A stretch of DNA of 64,000 bases, taken from the NCBI GenBank assembly GCA_011389895.1, contig JAABTN010000003.1:62001-126000 (forward strand). Reading direction: 5' to 3'. Of the stretch, positions 8,762-17,292 are shown in pieces. The stretch is from Maritimibacter sp. GTDB lineage: Bacteria > Pseudomonadota > Alphaproteobacteria > Rhodobacterales > Rhodobacteraceae. Position 1 is the stretch's first letter. Every line of letters begins with the position of its first letter. The notes under the pieces were generated by a model that was not told the origin of the DNA, did not search any database, and saw nothing but the letters and a program-made list of their open reading frames with translations. The position numbers and the translations under genes are program-made.

Positions 8762-9373
8762 TCAGTGCGCGAAAATATCAATCTCGGGCCAACCCGCGAG
8801 ATCGAGCTGCGCGCGCGTGGGAAGGAAATCGAAACAGGCCTGCGCCATCTCCATCCGCCCTTCGCGGTGCAGCCGCCCGTCAAGCTTGTCCTTGAGCCGG
8901 TGAAGATAAAGCACATCCGACGCGGCGTATTCAAGCTGCGCCTCGGTCAGCTCGAACGCACCCCAATCCGATTGCTGCTGCATTTTCGACACGTCGATGC
9001 GCAAAAGCTCGTCCAACAGGTTCTTGAGCCCATGACGATCCGTGTAGGTCCGCACCAGCTTTGACGCGATCTTGGTGCAATAGACCGGCGCGGCCAGCGT
9101 GCCAAAGGCGTTGAGCAGCGCGGCAATATCGAAGCGCCCGAAATGAAACAGCTTCAGCACATCGGGATCGGCCAGCATGCGTTCAAGGTTCGGCGCCGAT
9201 GTCTGTCCCTTGGCCACCTGCACGATATGCGCGTTGCCATCGCCGCCGGACATCTGCACGACGCAGAGCCGGTCACGATGCGGGTTCAGCCCCATGGTTT
9301 CGCAATCAATCGCGACCGATGGGCCAAGGTCGAGGTCATCGGGCAGATCACCCTTGTAGAAATGGTTCGCCAT
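8762..9373 (-). CDS. rnd: Ribonuclease D, short form (3'-5' exonuclease domain only)
   Basis: 203 aa, roughly half of E. coli RNase D because there is no HRDC domain; this short form is usual in alphaproteobacteria. The DEDD exonuclease residues are visible: VAIDCETMG (Exo I, D and E), KLFHFGRFDIAAL (Exo II) and QLEYAASDVLYLHRL (Exo III, with the Y of the DEDDy class). The role is trimming of tRNA and other stable RNA 3' ends in the cytoplasm. The start at 9373 gives MANHFYKGDLP; the frame is open further upstream but that part is Arg/Pro-rich without similarity. Confidence 0.92.
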   Translation of the reverse strand: MANHFYKGDLPDDLDLGPSVAIDCETMGLNPHRDRLCVVQMSGGDGNAHIVQVAKGQTSAPNLERMLADPDVLKLFHFGRFDIAALLNAFGTLAAPVYCTKIASKLVRTYTDRHGLKNLLDELLRIDVSKMQQQSDWGAFELTEAQLEYAASDVLYLHRLKDKLDGRLHREGRMEMAQACFDFLPTRAQLDLAGWPEIDIFAH

Positions 9374-9440
9374 GAAGCCTCCGTTCTTTTCCCCGTGATA
9401 GAGCGGCGCGTGCGTGGGGGCAACCGCCCGGCACGGCAGA

Positions 9441-10457
9441 TCAGAACAGGCGCGTCTTGTCCCGGTCGCCCCACAGCGTTTCGGCCAAGGCGCGGGCTTC
9501 ACCGGGGCTGCCCGCCCGGCCCATCGTGGCCAAGGTGACCGCCAGCGTCGACAACATCGCCTCGCGTCCATAGGGCGGTTCCGCGTGCCCCTGCCACAGG
9601 TCGAGCAGAAGATCGGGGTTCATTACCGTGTCCGGCGGCGCGTGCCCGTCGTCCAGCGTCGCGGGCCATGTTTCGGCCACAGGGGCACCTTCATGATGGG
9701 TGGTCCAGACCGGGCAGGGCTTGTTCGGGCGCATCTCGGTCTCGCCGCCATCGCCGCGAAACACGGCCATGTTGGGGATGTTCAAAATCCGCGCTGCACC
9801 GGCGTGGATGTCAAGAAACCCGCGATGAAATATCCCCTGCATCACCGTGGGCGCAGCGAACGGATTGAGCAACCGGGTAAAGCTGTTGACCGGCGAGCGC
9901 AGGCCAAGAACCGGCTTCAGTTCGATCAGATCGCGCAAGGTCGGGTTCAAGACCTCAAGCGGCAGGTAGGCAAAGCCCGCCTCTGCCTGCGCTGCCCCTT
10001 CGGCAAAAGTCGTCGCCACGGGCACCCCGAATCGCGTCAGCACGTCGCGGGTGTAGACCCGCCCGGGCGTATGCCCCTCGGCCCCGTGCATCACGACGCG
10101 CGCGCCCGATTGCACAAGGGCGGAAAGGGACAGGAGAAACCACGGCAATTGCACCCGTTTGCCCGCGTAGCTGGACCAATCGAGATCGACCCTTGGGGGG
10201 ACGATATCGGGAAAGTTCTCGCGCGTGGCCGTGGCGAACCCGGCGATTTCCTCCGGAGTCTCTTCCTTGAGCCTCAGCAGCATCAGGTAGGCCCCGATCT
10301 GCTCTGGCAAAGCCTCGTCCCGCAGGATCATCCCCATCGACACCCGTGCCTCGTCAAAGGTGAAGGGGCGCTGCTTCGTCTTGCCGCGCGCCAGAATGGC
10401 GACATAAGGCGCGAATGGATGTGGATTGTCGGCGCTGTAGGGGCGTTGGATGTTCAT
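9441..10457 (-). CDS. TrpD2-like protein (anthranilate phosphoribosyltransferase superfamily)
   Basis: 338 aa from the ATG at 10457, which follows AGGATGGGGGGC; another ATG 9 bases upstream is possible. It has the TrpD-like helical N-terminus (RPFTFDEARVSMGMIL) and the alpha/beta domain, with GARVVMHGAEGHTPGRVYT and LGLRSPVNSFTRLLNP. The glycine-rich PRPP loop of true TrpD is not clearly present, so this is the TrpD2/YbiB-like branch. E. coli YbiB binds nucleic acid and is not a tryptophan enzyme. No trp genes lie nearby. Function should be treated as unknown. Confidence 0.75.
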   Translation of the reverse strand: MNIQRPYSADNPHPFAPYVAILARGKTKQRPFTFDEARVSMGMILRDEALPEQIGAYLMLLRLKEETPEEIAGFATATRENFPDIVPPRVDLDWSSYAGKRVQLPWFLLSLSALVQSGARVVMHGAEGHTPGRVYTRDVLTRFGVPVATTFAEGAAQAEAGFAYLPLEVLNPTLRDLIELKPVLGLRSPVNSFTRLLNPFAAPTVMQGIFHRGFLDIHAGAARILNIPNMAVFRGDGGETEMRPNKPCPVWTTHHEGAPVAETWPATLDDGHAPPDTVMNPDLLLDLWQGHAEPPYGREAMLSTLAVTLATMGRAGSPGEARALAETLWGDRDKTRLF

Positions 10458-10576
10458 GCCCCCCATCCTAAACTGCAACGAAGGCAACGTGTAGGCTCAA
10501 GAAAACATGCACCTTTGCGCATTTGACATGACCCCGACAAAGCGGGACATGGGCGTGAAGGTCAAAGGGACGCATC

Positions 10577-12001
10577 ATGGATTACCTCCCCATTTTCCTC
10601 GAAGTCGCGGGCAAGCCCGTGATCGTCGATGGCGGAACCACCGTCGCCGCGCGCCGGGTTGAACGCGCGCTGAATGCCGGGGCCCATGTCACCGTTTTCG
10701 ACCCCGATCCGGGCGACGAGGTGCGCGTGTTCCTAGGTCACGAAAACCTCACCCACGTCGCGCGGGTGCCGGTCGAGGCGGATTTTTCCGGCTGTCTCGT
10801 CGCCTATGGCGCATCGGAAGACCCGGCGCGCGATGCGCTTCTCCACCGCGCGGCCAAGGCCGCCGGGGCGCTGGTGAATGTCGCGGATGAGAAAAGCTAT
10901 TGTGATTTCATCACCCCCTCGGTGGTCGAACGCGAACCGATCACCATTGCCATTTCCACCGGCGGGGCGGCCCCGGTCATCGCGCGGATCCTGCGCGCCC
11001 GGATGGAGGCGATGCTACCCGCCGCCTATGGCCGTCTCGCGCTTTTTCTCGCGCGGTTCCGGGGGCGCATCTACGAAGCCGTGCCAAACGGGCGCAACCG
11101 TCGGCGGTTTTGGGAAAACCTGATCGAAGGGCCGGTGGGCGATGCCTTTCTCGCGGGGGAAGAGGGTCTGGCAGAGGACCGGCTGCAAGAGGATCTGAAC
11201 CGGGGGTCCAAGGGGCTCGAACGGGGCGAGGTCTGGCTTGTCGGGGCCGGTCCGGGCGACCCCGACCTTCTGACCTTCAAGGCGCTGCGCATGATGCAGC
11301 ATGCCGATGTGGTGCTCTATGACCGGCTCGTGGGCGACGGGATCATCGATCTCGTCCGCCGGGATGCCGAGCGGATCTTTGTCGGCAAGAAGGCGGGCAA
11401 TCATACTCTTTCCCAGCGCGATATTACGGATTTGATGATCGAACGCGCCGCGCGCGGGGAACGTGTGCTGCGGCTCAAGGGGGGCGATCCCTTCATCTTC
11501 GGGCGCGGTGGCGAAGAGCTTGAAGAGGTGGCGAACCGGGGTATCCCGGTCGAGGTCGTTCCCGGCATCACCGCGGCGGCGGGCTGTGGCGCGGCGGCGG
11601 GCATCCCGCTGACCCACCGCGACCATGCGCAAAGCTGTGTCTTCATCACCGCCCATGGCGCAGGCGGGGTGATCGACCACGACTGGACCCGCTATGCGCA
11701 AAATGGCCAGACGGTGGTCGTCTACATGGGCCTCAATGCCTTGGCCGATGTTGCGCGCGCCGCGCTCACCCAAGGGGTCGATCCCGACATGCCGGTCGCC
11801 GTGATCGACAATGGCACCCGGCTGGAACAACAGGTCATCACCGGCCCGCTTTCCGATATCGTGGCCCGGGTTGCCGCCGCCGACCTTCCCGGTCCCGCGC
11901 TTATCGTCATCGGTCACGTTGTCTCGCTTCATGGGCGTCTCGGGGTGAAAGGGTCGCGCAGCGAACATGACATGGAGCTGAAGGCCGGTCATAGCCTTTG
12001 A
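10577..12001 (+). CDS. cysG: Siroheme synthase (multifunctional CysG)
   Basis: 474 aa, full length. The N-terminal part (1-113; PVIVDGGTTVAARRVERAL) is the NAD-dependent precorrin-2 dehydrogenase/ferrochelatase fold. 115-215 is the dimerisation region. From about residue 218 (GEVWLVGAGPGDPDLLT) is the SAM uroporphyrinogen-III methyltransferase with VLRLKGGDPFIFGRGGEE and VVPGITAAAGCGAAAGIPLTHR. It converts uroporphyrinogen III to siroheme, the cofactor of assimilatory sulfite and nitrite reductases. Those reductase genes, often next to cysG in this order, are not adjacent here. The stop codon overlaps a REP-like repeat. Confidence 0.95.
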   Translation: MDYLPIFLEVAGKPVIVDGGTTVAARRVERALNAGAHVTVFDPDPGDEVRVFLGHENLTHVARVPVEADFSGCLVAYGASEDPARDALLHRAAKAAGALVNVADEKSYCDFITPSVVEREPITIAISTGGAAPVIARILRARMEAMLPAAYGRLALFLARFRGRIYEAVPNGRNRRRFWENLIEGPVGDAFLAGEEGLAEDRLQEDLNRGSKGLERGEVWLVGAGPGDPDLLTFKALRMMQHADVVLYDRLVGDGIIDLVRRDAERIFVGKKAGNHTLSQRDITDLMIERAARGERVLRLKGGDPFIFGRGGEELEEVANRGIPVEVVPGITAAAGCGAAAGIPLTHRDHAQSCVFITAHGAGGVIDHDWTRYAQNGQTVVVYMGLNALADVARAALTQGVDPDMPVAVIDNGTRLEQQVITGPLSDIVARVAAADLPGPALIVIGHVVSLHGRLGVKGSRSEHDMELKAGHSL

Positions 12002-12069
12002 TCCCCTTCATCGTTTTGAAAATACCTCGGGGGTGCGGGGGCTGGCCCCCGCATGACGCCTTGCGTCAT
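12000..12069 (+). repeat. REP-like intergenic element, copy 1 (33-bp core plus two hairpins)
   Basis: A 33-bp core (12000-12032, from GATCCCCTTC to CCTCGGGG) is identical, in inverted orientation, to 26652-26684. It is followed by two perfect hairpins: 9-bp arms TGCGGGGGC/GCCCCCGCA at 12034-12053 and 7-bp arms ATGACGC/GCGTCAT at 12053-12069. The core starts inside the cysG stop codon. The stems could end transcription or protect the 3' end of cysG mRNA, but there is no T-tract. Confidence 0.75.
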
Positions 12070-12120
12070 ACCATTGTTACGCGCGGCGATTAGGCGCGAG
12101 GAAACATGGGAGAGGCACAT

Positions 12121-13125
12121 ATGACCCGCATCGCCATCAACGGCCTTGGTCGAATTGGCAAACTCGTCCTGCGCAACCTGATCGACACCGGGTTCGCTGG
12201 CGAAATCGCCTTCCTGAACGACCCTGCCGGCACACCCGAGGTTCATGCGCATCTGTTTGCCTTTGACACGGTGCACGGGCATTGGGACGCTGATATCGCG
12301 GCAGGCGCGGATCACGTCACCATCAACGGGCGACAGATCGCGATGACAGCGTCCTGGACGCTGGAAGACCTGCCATTGGACGGCGTCGATCTGGTCATTG
12401 ATTGCACCGGGGCGTTCAAGACCAACCATCAACTCGCGCCCTATTATGCGGCGGGCGTGAACAAGGTGGTGGTGTCCGCCCCGGTGAAGGAAGCCAATGC
12501 CTTGAACGTGGTCTATGGCGTGAACCATCATCTTTATGATGACCATGCCTTGCTCACCGCGGCGTCCTGTACCACCAACTGTCTTGCCCCGGTGGTTCAG
12601 GTCATTCAGCAAGGGCTTGGCATCCGGCATGGGTCGATCACCACGATCCACGACGTGACCAACACCCAGACCATCGTGGACCGCCCGGCGAAGGATTTGC
12701 GCCGCGCCCGTTCGGCGTTGAATTCCTTGATACCGACCACCACGGGATCGGCCCGGGCGATCACGCAGATCTTTCCGGAACTGACCGGTCGCCTCGATGG
12801 CCATGCTGTGCGCGTGCCGCTTCTGAACGCTTCGCTCACCGATTGCGTGTTCGAGGTCGCGCGCAAAACCACCGTGGACGAGGTGAACGCGCTTCTCGAA
12901 GCTGCCGCCAACGGGCCGCTCAAGGGCATTTTGGGCTACGAGACCCGCCCGCTCGTCTCGGCCGATTATGTCAATGACAGCCGATCCTCGATCGTGGACG
13001 CGCCCTCGACGATGGTGGTGAACGAAACGCAGGTGAAGATCTATGCATGGTATGATAACGAATGGGGCTATGCCTGCCGTCTTGGTGATATTGTCCGGAT
13101 GATCATGGCGACCGAACGTCCCTGA
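12121..13125 (+). CDS. Glyceraldehyde-3-phosphate dehydrogenase, ArsJ-associated type
   Basis: 334 aa. [18 protein letters not shown] is the NAD-binding loop, SCTTNC holds the catalytic Cys and [11 protein letters not shown] the catalytic His. Glycolytic GAPDH normally has HSYTxDQ there; the TNTQTIVD form, with [16 protein letters not shown] and [14 protein letters not shown], is typical of the GAPDHs encoded with arsJ. Those make 1-arseno-3-phosphoglycerate from arsenate and glyceraldehyde-3-phosphate for export by ArsJ. ATG 12121 matches the family start; an ATG 15 bases upstream is the alternative. arsJ lies downstream after two DUF1036 genes, 16 bp following this stop, which supports an arsenate role. 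A glycolytic function is less likely but not excluded. Confidence 0.85.
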   Translation: MTRIAINGLGRIGKLVLRNLIDTGFAGEIAFLNDPAGTPEVHAHLFAFDTVHGHWDADIAAGADHVTINGRQIAMTASWTLEDLPLDGVDLVIDCTGAFKTNHQLAPYYAAGVNKVVVSAPVKEANALNVVYGVNHHLYDDHALLTAASCTTNCLAPVVQVIQQGLGIRHGSITTIHDVTNTQTIVDRPAKDLRRARSALNSLIPTTTGSARAITQIFPELTGRLDGHAVRVPLLNASLTDCVFEVARKTTVDEVNALLEAAANGPLKGILGYETRPLVSADYVNDSRSSIVDAPSTMVVNETQVKIYAWYDNEWGYACRLGDIVRMIMATERP

Positions 13126-13141
13126 TCACGGAGCATGACGC

Positions 13142-14251
13142 ATGAAGATTTCTGCCCTTGCCGCTGCCCTCGCCTTGGTCCCGTTGCCGGGTTTCGCAGA
13201 GCTCGCGGTTTGCAACGAGACCGACACAACCGCCTCGGTCGCCATCGGGTACAAGGATACAGAGGGCTGGACTTCGGAAGGTTGGTGGAACGTCGAGGTC
13301 GGGGGGTGCACCACGGTGATCGCGGGCGATCTGCCCCTGAGCCATTACTATTGGCGCGCCGAGAGCGGGGGCAAAAACCGGGAGCACGCCCAGTTCATGT
13401 TCTGCACCTCGGGCGACGCCTTCACCATCGTCGGCGACGAGAATTGTGATGCGCGCGGATATGACCGAAAGGGGTTCAACGAGATCGCCCTGGATGGCGC
13501 GACCGCGCATACCATGACCCTGACTGATGCAGAAACAGGCTCGAACACGGGGCAAAAGTCATCTGCGGCGGTGTCGGACCCTGTGCCCCCGGTGCCCGAG
13601 GTGGACGGGGGGCTTTATGCCAGCGCGGTCTTTCAAAAGCCGGACAATGGCCCCGGCACCTATGGCGAACCCTTTTCGATCGTGGGGCGGTTCAAAGGGT
13701 GCTGGGCCGAGGCAGAGGTGCTTGAATGCGAGGTCCGGGCGGAGGGCTGGCGGTATATCGTCTCTGACCTTGGTCCCACGGACATCGCGATCATCGACGG
13801 GTTGAACCAGACCCCGACCGGTGCCCAGATACAGCTGTCCGGTGACATGATCTTCTACGAAGGCGACCGTGCGGACATCACCGTCCGTCGGTACGAGGTG
13901 ATTGGGGCGGCGGCAGCACCCGCGTCGACCGTCAGCGCGCTTGGCATGGATGGGCTGATGCAACATTTGCAGGGCTATTGGCAAAGCGATGATGGGAGCG
14001 GCTATGGCTGGGCCATCGAAGGCAACCAGCTTCGGTTGATCTTAGACGCCAATATCGCCGAGATATACAATTTTCAGCTTCATCCCCAATGTGCCGCCTC
14101 GGATGGTCGCGGCCCGGTCATCATCGGCTATCCCGAGATCGAGCCGTCAATGGGACCGGCCTGTTTCCTCGTCACCGAGGCCGCGCAACGTCATCTCGCG
14201 GTCGAGGATGTGGTCGAGGGTCAATATATCTCCTTCAGTTACGTGAATTGA
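13142..14251 (+). CDS. Secreted DUF1036 protein, paralogue 1
   Basis: 369 aa with a signal peptide (MKISALAAALALVPLPGFA, cleavage likely before ELAVCN). Residues 20-130 are a DUF1036 domain: CNETDTTASVAIGYK, GWTSEGWWNVEVGGC, YYWRAE and MFCTSGDAFTIVG, with conserved Cys that could pair in the periplasm. After an acidic/proline linker come two further regions (GTYGEPFSIVGRFKGC near 180; LQGYWQSDDG near 280) that I cannot assign. The protein resembles the next gene along its whole length, so the two arose by tandem duplication. It starts 16 bases after the GAPDH gene and is probably in one operon with it and arsJ. Function unknown; a periplasmic role is inferred. Confidence 0.85.
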   Translation: MKISALAAALALVPLPGFAELAVCNETDTTASVAIGYKDTEGWTSEGWWNVEVGGCTTVIAGDLPLSHYYWRAESGGKNREHAQFMFCTSGDAFTIVGDENCDARGYDRKGFNEIALDGATAHTMTLTDAETGSNTGQKSSAAVSDPVPPVPEVDGGLYASAVFQKPDNGPGTYGEPFSIVGRFKGCWAEAEVLECEVRAEGWRYIVSDLGPTDIAIIDGLNQTPTGAQIQLSGDMIFYEGDRADITVRRYEVIGAAAAPASTVSALGMDGLMQHLQGYWQSDDGSGYGWAIEGNQLRLILDANIAEIYNFQLHPQCAASDGRGPVIIGYPEIEPSMGPACFLVTEAAQRHLAVEDVVEGQYISFSYVN

Positions 14252-14341
14252 CGTTATGATCCCCCTATGCGCCCGTCACGGCGGGGTTGTTGCAAAGCTG
14301 TTACGGCGCGCGGGTATGGCGAGGAACGAAAGGGACAGATC

Positions 14342-15412
14342 ATGATCGCACGTATTCTGACGGTCGCCGCGATGCTTGGGGCATCGCCCGCGCTGGCCGC
14401 GTTGGAGTTTTGCAATCCGACCGACACGGTCGCCTCGGTGGCAATCGGCTACAAGGCCGATGGAGGCTGGACCTCGGAGGGGTGGTGGAATGTCGATCCG
14501 GGCACCTGCAAGGTCGCGGTCGATGGCGATCTGCCCCTGTCGCATTACTATTACCGGGTGGAAGCCACGGGCGTGGACTTTGACCATGCGCGCTACATGT
14601 TCTGCACCTCGGACGATGAATTCACCATTGTCGGGGACGAAGGCTGTTCGGGACGCGGATTTGACAGCGAGGGGTTCAATGAAATCGCGTTGGACGGGCG
14701 CACGGGGGTGTCGGTCACCCTGACCCCGGCAAGCGCCGCCGCGCCGGAGCCCGCGCCGGAACAGGCGCCGAAGGAAGAGGCATTGACCGGGGGCGCCGCC
14801 CTTTTGAACGATATCATGGAACCTTCGGTCATGGTCGACATGCCGCCTTCCGGCACCTTTGGCGAGCCCTTCACGTTGACCGGCACGTTTTCGCATTGCG
14901 ACGTGTTGGATGCGGGGATCCAGTGCATGTTCGTCTACGAGGATTGGGTTTATGTAGCTTCGACCTACAACCACACGCCCGAGGCGATCTTGGCGGATCT
15001 CTATGAACGTGAGCCGAATTCCCGCCTGCTGTTTTCCGGCGATCTCGCATCCTACGAGGGGGCCGAGGCGCAGATCGTGCTCTACACCTTCACCAATGCC
15101 GGGTCCGATGACTATGCCGCGACCCGTGACGCGCTTCAGGGGTTCTGGACCTCGACCGAAGACCCCAGTTCACAGATCCTGATCTACGGGTCGCTGTTCG
15201 AAGAGATTTACCAGGATGTTCCGATGGACCAGACCTATATGTCGTTTCGCGATGGTTGCGCGGGGTCTCCGGGTGATGGACCTGCCTTCCGGCTGGTGTC
15301 GTCAGACGGGATGGAGGAGCGCTGCATGTTCGCCAGCTTCCCGGTGCCTGGCGAGCTTGATCTTTTCATGGCGGGCGGGATGAGACCGCTGACTTACAGG
15401 AAAACGCAATAA
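14342..15412 (+). CDS. Secreted DUF1036 protein, paralogue 2
   Basis: 356 aa. The ATG at 14342 is chosen because it gives a clean signal peptide (MIARILTVAAMLGASPALA) preceded by AAAGGGACAG. DUF1036 occupies about 20-130 with CNPTDTVASVAIGYK, GWTSEGWWNVDPGTC and MFCTSDDEFTIVG, close to the upstream paralogue. An Ala/Pro/Glu linker (about 140-155) follows, then GTFGEPFTLTGTFSHC and LQGFWTSTEDP, matching the other copy at lower identity. The stop is 3 bases before the arsJ start, so co-translation with arsJ is likely. Function unknown. Confidence 0.85.
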   Translation: MIARILTVAAMLGASPALAALEFCNPTDTVASVAIGYKADGGWTSEGWWNVDPGTCKVAVDGDLPLSHYYYRVEATGVDFDHARYMFCTSDDEFTIVGDEGCSGRGFDSEGFNEIALDGRTGVSVTLTPASAAAPEPAPEQAPKEEALTGGAALLNDIMEPSVMVDMPPSGTFGEPFTLTGTFSHCDVLDAGIQCMFVYEDWVYVASTYNHTPEAILADLYEREPNSRLLFSGDLASYEGAEAQIVLYTFTNAGSDDYAATRDALQGFWTSTEDPSSQILIYGSLFEEIYQDVPMDQTYMSFRDGCAGSPGDGPAFRLVSSDGMEERCMFASFPVPGELDLFMAGGMRPLTYRKTQ

Positions 15413-15415
15413 CCC

Positions 15416-16660
15416 ATGGCTGAACACGGCACGCGCGCGGACACGCCCCTTGCCGCCTATATCGCGGTCACCGCCGCCTACTGGGCCTTCATGCTCACCG
15501 ACGGGGCGTTGCGGATGCTGGTGCTGTTGCATTTTCACCAGCTCGGGTTCTCGCCCATCACGCTGGCGTGGTTGTTCCTGCTTTACGAGATCGCGGGGAT
15601 GGTCACCAATCTGTCGGCGGGCTGGATCGCGGCGCGCTTTGGTCTGACCACAACGCTCTACCTGGGCCTAGGTCTACAGGTCGTCGCACTTCTCGCGCTC
15701 AGCCGGTTGGAGCCGGGATGGGCGATCGCGCTTTCGGTGCCCTTCGTCATGGTCGTTCAGGGGCTGTCCGGCGTGGCAAAGGATCTTGCAAAAATGTCGT
15801 CGAAATCGGCGGTGAAGCTGCTTGCGCCGCAGGGTGACGGGGGTCTGTTCAAATGGGTGGCGGTGCTTACCGGGTCCAAGAACGCGATCAAGGGCGTTGG
15901 CTTTTTCGTCGGGGCCGGCCTGCTGGCCCTGATCGGGTTCAAATCGGCGGTCATCGTCATGGCGGCGGTTCTGGCCGTGATCCTGGTCGCGATCGTCCGG
16001 TTCATGCCCTCGGGCCTGCCTAAGGGATCGAAAGAAGCGAAATTTTCGCAGGTCTTTTCAAAGGATGCGAAGATCAATCGTCTCTCGCTTGCCCGCATGT
16101 TCCTGTTCGGGGCCCGGGACACGTGGTTCGTGGTCGGTATCCCGATCTTCTTTCACGCCCGCGTCGAAGAACATCTTGGGACCGACAACGCCTTTTTCAT
16201 CGTCGGGGGGTTCATGGCGCTCTGGATCATCGCCTATGGCGCGGTGCAGGCGGGGGCCCCGAAACTGCTTGGTCCGGCGGCGCATGACGGGGCGGAGGCC
16301 ACGCGGCTTGCCATCCGCTGGGTTGGTCTTCTGGCGCTGATCCCTTTCGCGCTGGGCGCGATGGCCTTTTGGCCCGAGGCGCCGTGGCTTTTACCGGTCA
16401 TCGTCGCGGGGCTTTTGCTGTTCGGCTTCGTGTTCGCGGTGAATTCCGCGCTCCACTCTTACCTGATCCTTGCCTTCACGAAATCCGAGCGCGTCACCAT
16501 GGATGTCGGGTTTTATTACATGTCGAACGCCACCGGGCGGCTGATCGGCACGCTGCTTTCGGGTGTTTCCTACCAGGTCGGCGGGCTGGCGCTGTGTCTT
16601 CTCACTGCCGGGGCGATGGTGGTGGCAAGCTGGATCGCGGCGCGACGGATCGCGGCGTGA
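15416..16660 (+). CDS. arsJ: Organoarsenical efflux MFS transporter ArsJ
   Basis: 414 aa inner-membrane transporter with about 12 hydrophobic segments. Family signatures are AYWAFMLTDGALRMLVLLHF near the N-terminus, SGVAKDLAKMSSKSAVKLL, FKWVAVLTGSKNAIKGVGFF, FLFGARDTWFVVGIPIFF and VGFYYMSNATGRLIGTLLSG. ArsJ exports 1-arseno-3-phosphoglycerate, the unstable product of the partner GAPDH, which then releases arsenate outside. Here the partner lies upstream, separated by two DUF1036 genes. No arsR, arsC or other ars gene is in the window, so regulation is not evident. Confidence 0.92.
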   Translation: MAEHGTRADTPLAAYIAVTAAYWAFMLTDGALRMLVLLHFHQLGFSPITLAWLFLLYEIAGMVTNLSAGWIAARFGLTTTLYLGLGLQVVALLALSRLEPGWAIALSVPFVMVVQGLSGVAKDLAKMSSKSAVKLLAPQGDGGLFKWVAVLTGSKNAIKGVGFFVGAGLLALIGFKSAVIVMAAVLAVILVAIVRFMPSGLPKGSKEAKFSQVFSKDAKINRLSLARMFLFGARDTWFVVGIPIFFHARVEEHLGTDNAFFIVGGFMALWIIAYGAVQAGAPKLLGPAAHDGAEATRLAIRWVGLLALIPFALGAMAFWPEAPWLLPVIVAGLLLFGFVFAVNSALHSYLILAFTKSERVTMDVGFYYMSNATGRLIGTLLSGVSYQVGGLALCLLTAGAMVVASWIAARRIAA

Positions 16661-16666
16661 TCCGGG

Positions 16667-17203
16667 TCAGGGGATGACCACCCAATCCGCGATCGCCTCG
16701 GCACATTCTTCCGAGGTCAGCTCGGTGGTGTCGAGCTCCATGACATTCTGGGCCTCGCCCCCGATCAGGATGCGCCCCTCTTCGTGATACTGCAACGCCA
16801 GGGCGCGTTTGCGTTCCTTGCGCATGGCTTCCTGCCCTGCCGATCCGATGCGGCGCACGTTCTCATCCGGGTCGCAATGCAGGTGCACCACGTAAAGCGG
16901 CCCCCGTGTTTCGGCGAGCTTGAGGATACGCTCCCATGCCTCGCGCGACCATGCCGACCCTTCGCGCAGGGCATCGGTCATGATCAGGGGCACGTCTTCG
17001 GGAAGCTCCGCGATCCGTGTGTCGGCGATCTTCCACACCGCGCGGGCGGTGTCGTAGAAGGCATCGCTTTTGAATTCGGTCAGCGCGAAGGCAATGTTCA
17101 TCTGGCTGTGCACGTCCAGAAGACGCCCGCCCAGCTTGTCCATCAGCGCTTGACCGACAGTGAGTTTGCCCGTTCCGGGAAATCCGTTGAGAAAGATAAG
17201 CAT
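16667..17203 (-). CDS. P-loop NTPase, small kinase-like (AAA_33-type)
   Basis: 178 aa. LIFLNGFPGTGKLTVG at the N-terminus is a Walker A loop, and PLIMTDALREGSAW a possible Walker B region. LYVVHLHCDPDENVRRI and the basic KERKRALALQYH resemble the lid of nucleoside or small-molecule kinases. Substrate cannot be told. It is convergent with arsJ (6-base gap) and lies downstream of the TRAP terminator, so it is probably transcribed alone. Confidence 0.7.
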   Translation of the reverse strand: MLIFLNGFPGTGKLTVGQALMDKLGGRLLDVHSQMNIAFALTEFKSDAFYDTARAVWKIADTRIAELPEDVPLIMTDALREGSAWSREAWERILKLAETRGPLYVVHLHCDPDENVRRIGSAGQEAMRKERKRALALQYHEEGRILIGGEAQNVMELDTTELTSEECAEAIADWVVIP

Positions 17204-17241
17204 GGGCGCATGATGCCGATTGCAGCCGGGAGGTCAAAAGA

Positions 17242-17271
17242 AAACCGGCGCGGAAGGGCCCGCGCCGGTTT
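17242..17271 (-). terminator. Rho-independent terminator of the TRAP operon
   Basis: Perfect 12-bp stem AAACCGGCGCGG/CCGCGCCGGTTT with a 6-base loop, followed on the minus strand by a T-rich TTCTTTTG run. It lies 21 bases after the large-permease stop. Confidence 0.8.
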
Positions 17272-17292
17272 CTGTTCAAATCCAGGCGTCCG

